From an uncultured Oxalobacteraceae bacterium (GTDB taxonomy: Bacteria; Pseudomonadota; Gammaproteobacteria; Burkholderiales; Burkholderiaceae): a DNA stretch of 16,249 bases. Of this stretch, positions 16,038 to 16,249 are shown piece by piece (position 1 is the stretch's first letter; each line of letters opens with the position of its first letter). Made by a program: the position numbers and the translations under genes. The notes under the pieces are model-generated. The model worked only from the letters and a program-made list of their open reading frames with translations. It did not search any database and had not been told where the DNA came from. The stretch lies in contig CAMLHI010000021.1 in the NCBI GenBank assembly GCA_946479705.1, positions 1 through 16,249 of the forward strand. Reading direction: 5' to 3'.

Positions 16038-16249
16038 TCAGACCCGCGGCAGACCGTGCTGACGGATGTGGTCGAGCAGTTCGCGGTTGCTGGGCAGTGC
16101 GCGCAGCATCTTGCGGGTCAGCTTGCCCGCTTCGGCGAAATATTCCTCGGCGCGCGCGCCGTCGCCGGGGCGCACGCCGGTACAGGCTTCCGGTTTGAAG
16201 CGCATGCCGTACAGCACGTACTGGTAGCTGGCCGACGGGAACACGTCTT
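16038..16249 (-). CDS. C-terminal end of a tryptophan halogenase family protein (5' part outside the window)
   Basis: The frame is open to the window edge and ends at a TGA (16038-16040), giving about 70 residues. The VFPSASYQYVLYGMRF stretch, followed by a helical region ending LRALPSNRELLDHIRQHGL, fits the C terminus of the SapC-associated tryptophan-halogenase family (FAD-dependent, PrnA-like). The catalytic and FAD-binding parts are outside the window, so activity cannot be judged. The codon at 16244 is GTG and internal, not a start. The adjacent SapC gene supports the call. Confidence 0.7.
   Translation of the reverse strand, partial: DVFPSASYQYVLYGMRFKPEACTGVRPGDGARAEEYFAEAGKLTRKMLRALPSNRELLDHIRQHGLPRV

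Overview
The window is GC-rich DNA with densely packed genes. It reads like the chromosome of a betaproteobacterium of the family Oxalobacteraceae (Massilia/Duganella/Janthinobacterium type). That placement rests on overall gene style: a VPEPAS-type PEP-CTERM exosortase substrate, a SapC/tryptophan-halogenase pair, HDOD and DUF2167 proteins, and strong G/C bias at third codon positions. It is an inference, because no rRNA or other marker gene is present. I see no tRNA, rRNA, insertion sequence, CRISPR array, phage gene or attachment site. No gene-free stretch exceeds about 210 bases; the longest is 15062-15270.

Left part (1-5300). A 25-codon N-terminal fragment of an unidentified gene lies at the left edge. 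Next comes a large membrane-bound hybrid histidine kinase (minus), then an organic hydroperoxide reductase Ohr (minus). Ohr is divergent from a cyanophycinase that carries a Sec-type signal peptide. A small DUF1059 protein converges on the cyanophycinase.

Middle (5300-8850). A short-chain dehydrogenase and a LysR regulator are divergent around a promoter region holding a perfect CAATTG-N6-CAATTG dyad, which is the classic layout of a regulator and its target. The LysR gene converges with, and overlaps, a KefB/KefC-type cation/proton antiporter.

Central plus-strand block (8970-11930). A periplasmic SBP56/methanethiol-oxidase protein (MtoX-like) is followed after 23 bases by a SCO1/SenC-type copper protein, and then by a PEP-CTERM protein. 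The first two form a plausible methanethiol-oxidation unit: a copper-dependent oxidase plus its copper chaperone. The SCO protein has an unusual CX5C metal site.

Right part (11920-16249). An HDOD signalling protein and an ankyrin-repeat protein are divergent around a perfect GTGCAAA/TTTGCAC dyad. The ankyrin gene appears to carry a one-base frameshift near its N terminus. Next is a translationally coupled pair (DUF2167 membrane protein, then an M50 site-2-type protease) with a TATAAT promoter element. The window ends with a SapC-family gene and the C-terminal end of a probable flavin-dependent tryptophan halogenase, part of a larger locus outside the window.

Four convergent gene junctions overlap or nearly abut at their stop codons, leaving no room for ordinary terminators. 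The best candidates for less-described biology are the mtoX-sco pair with its modified SCO motif, the DUF2167-M50 pair, and the halogenase-SapC module.
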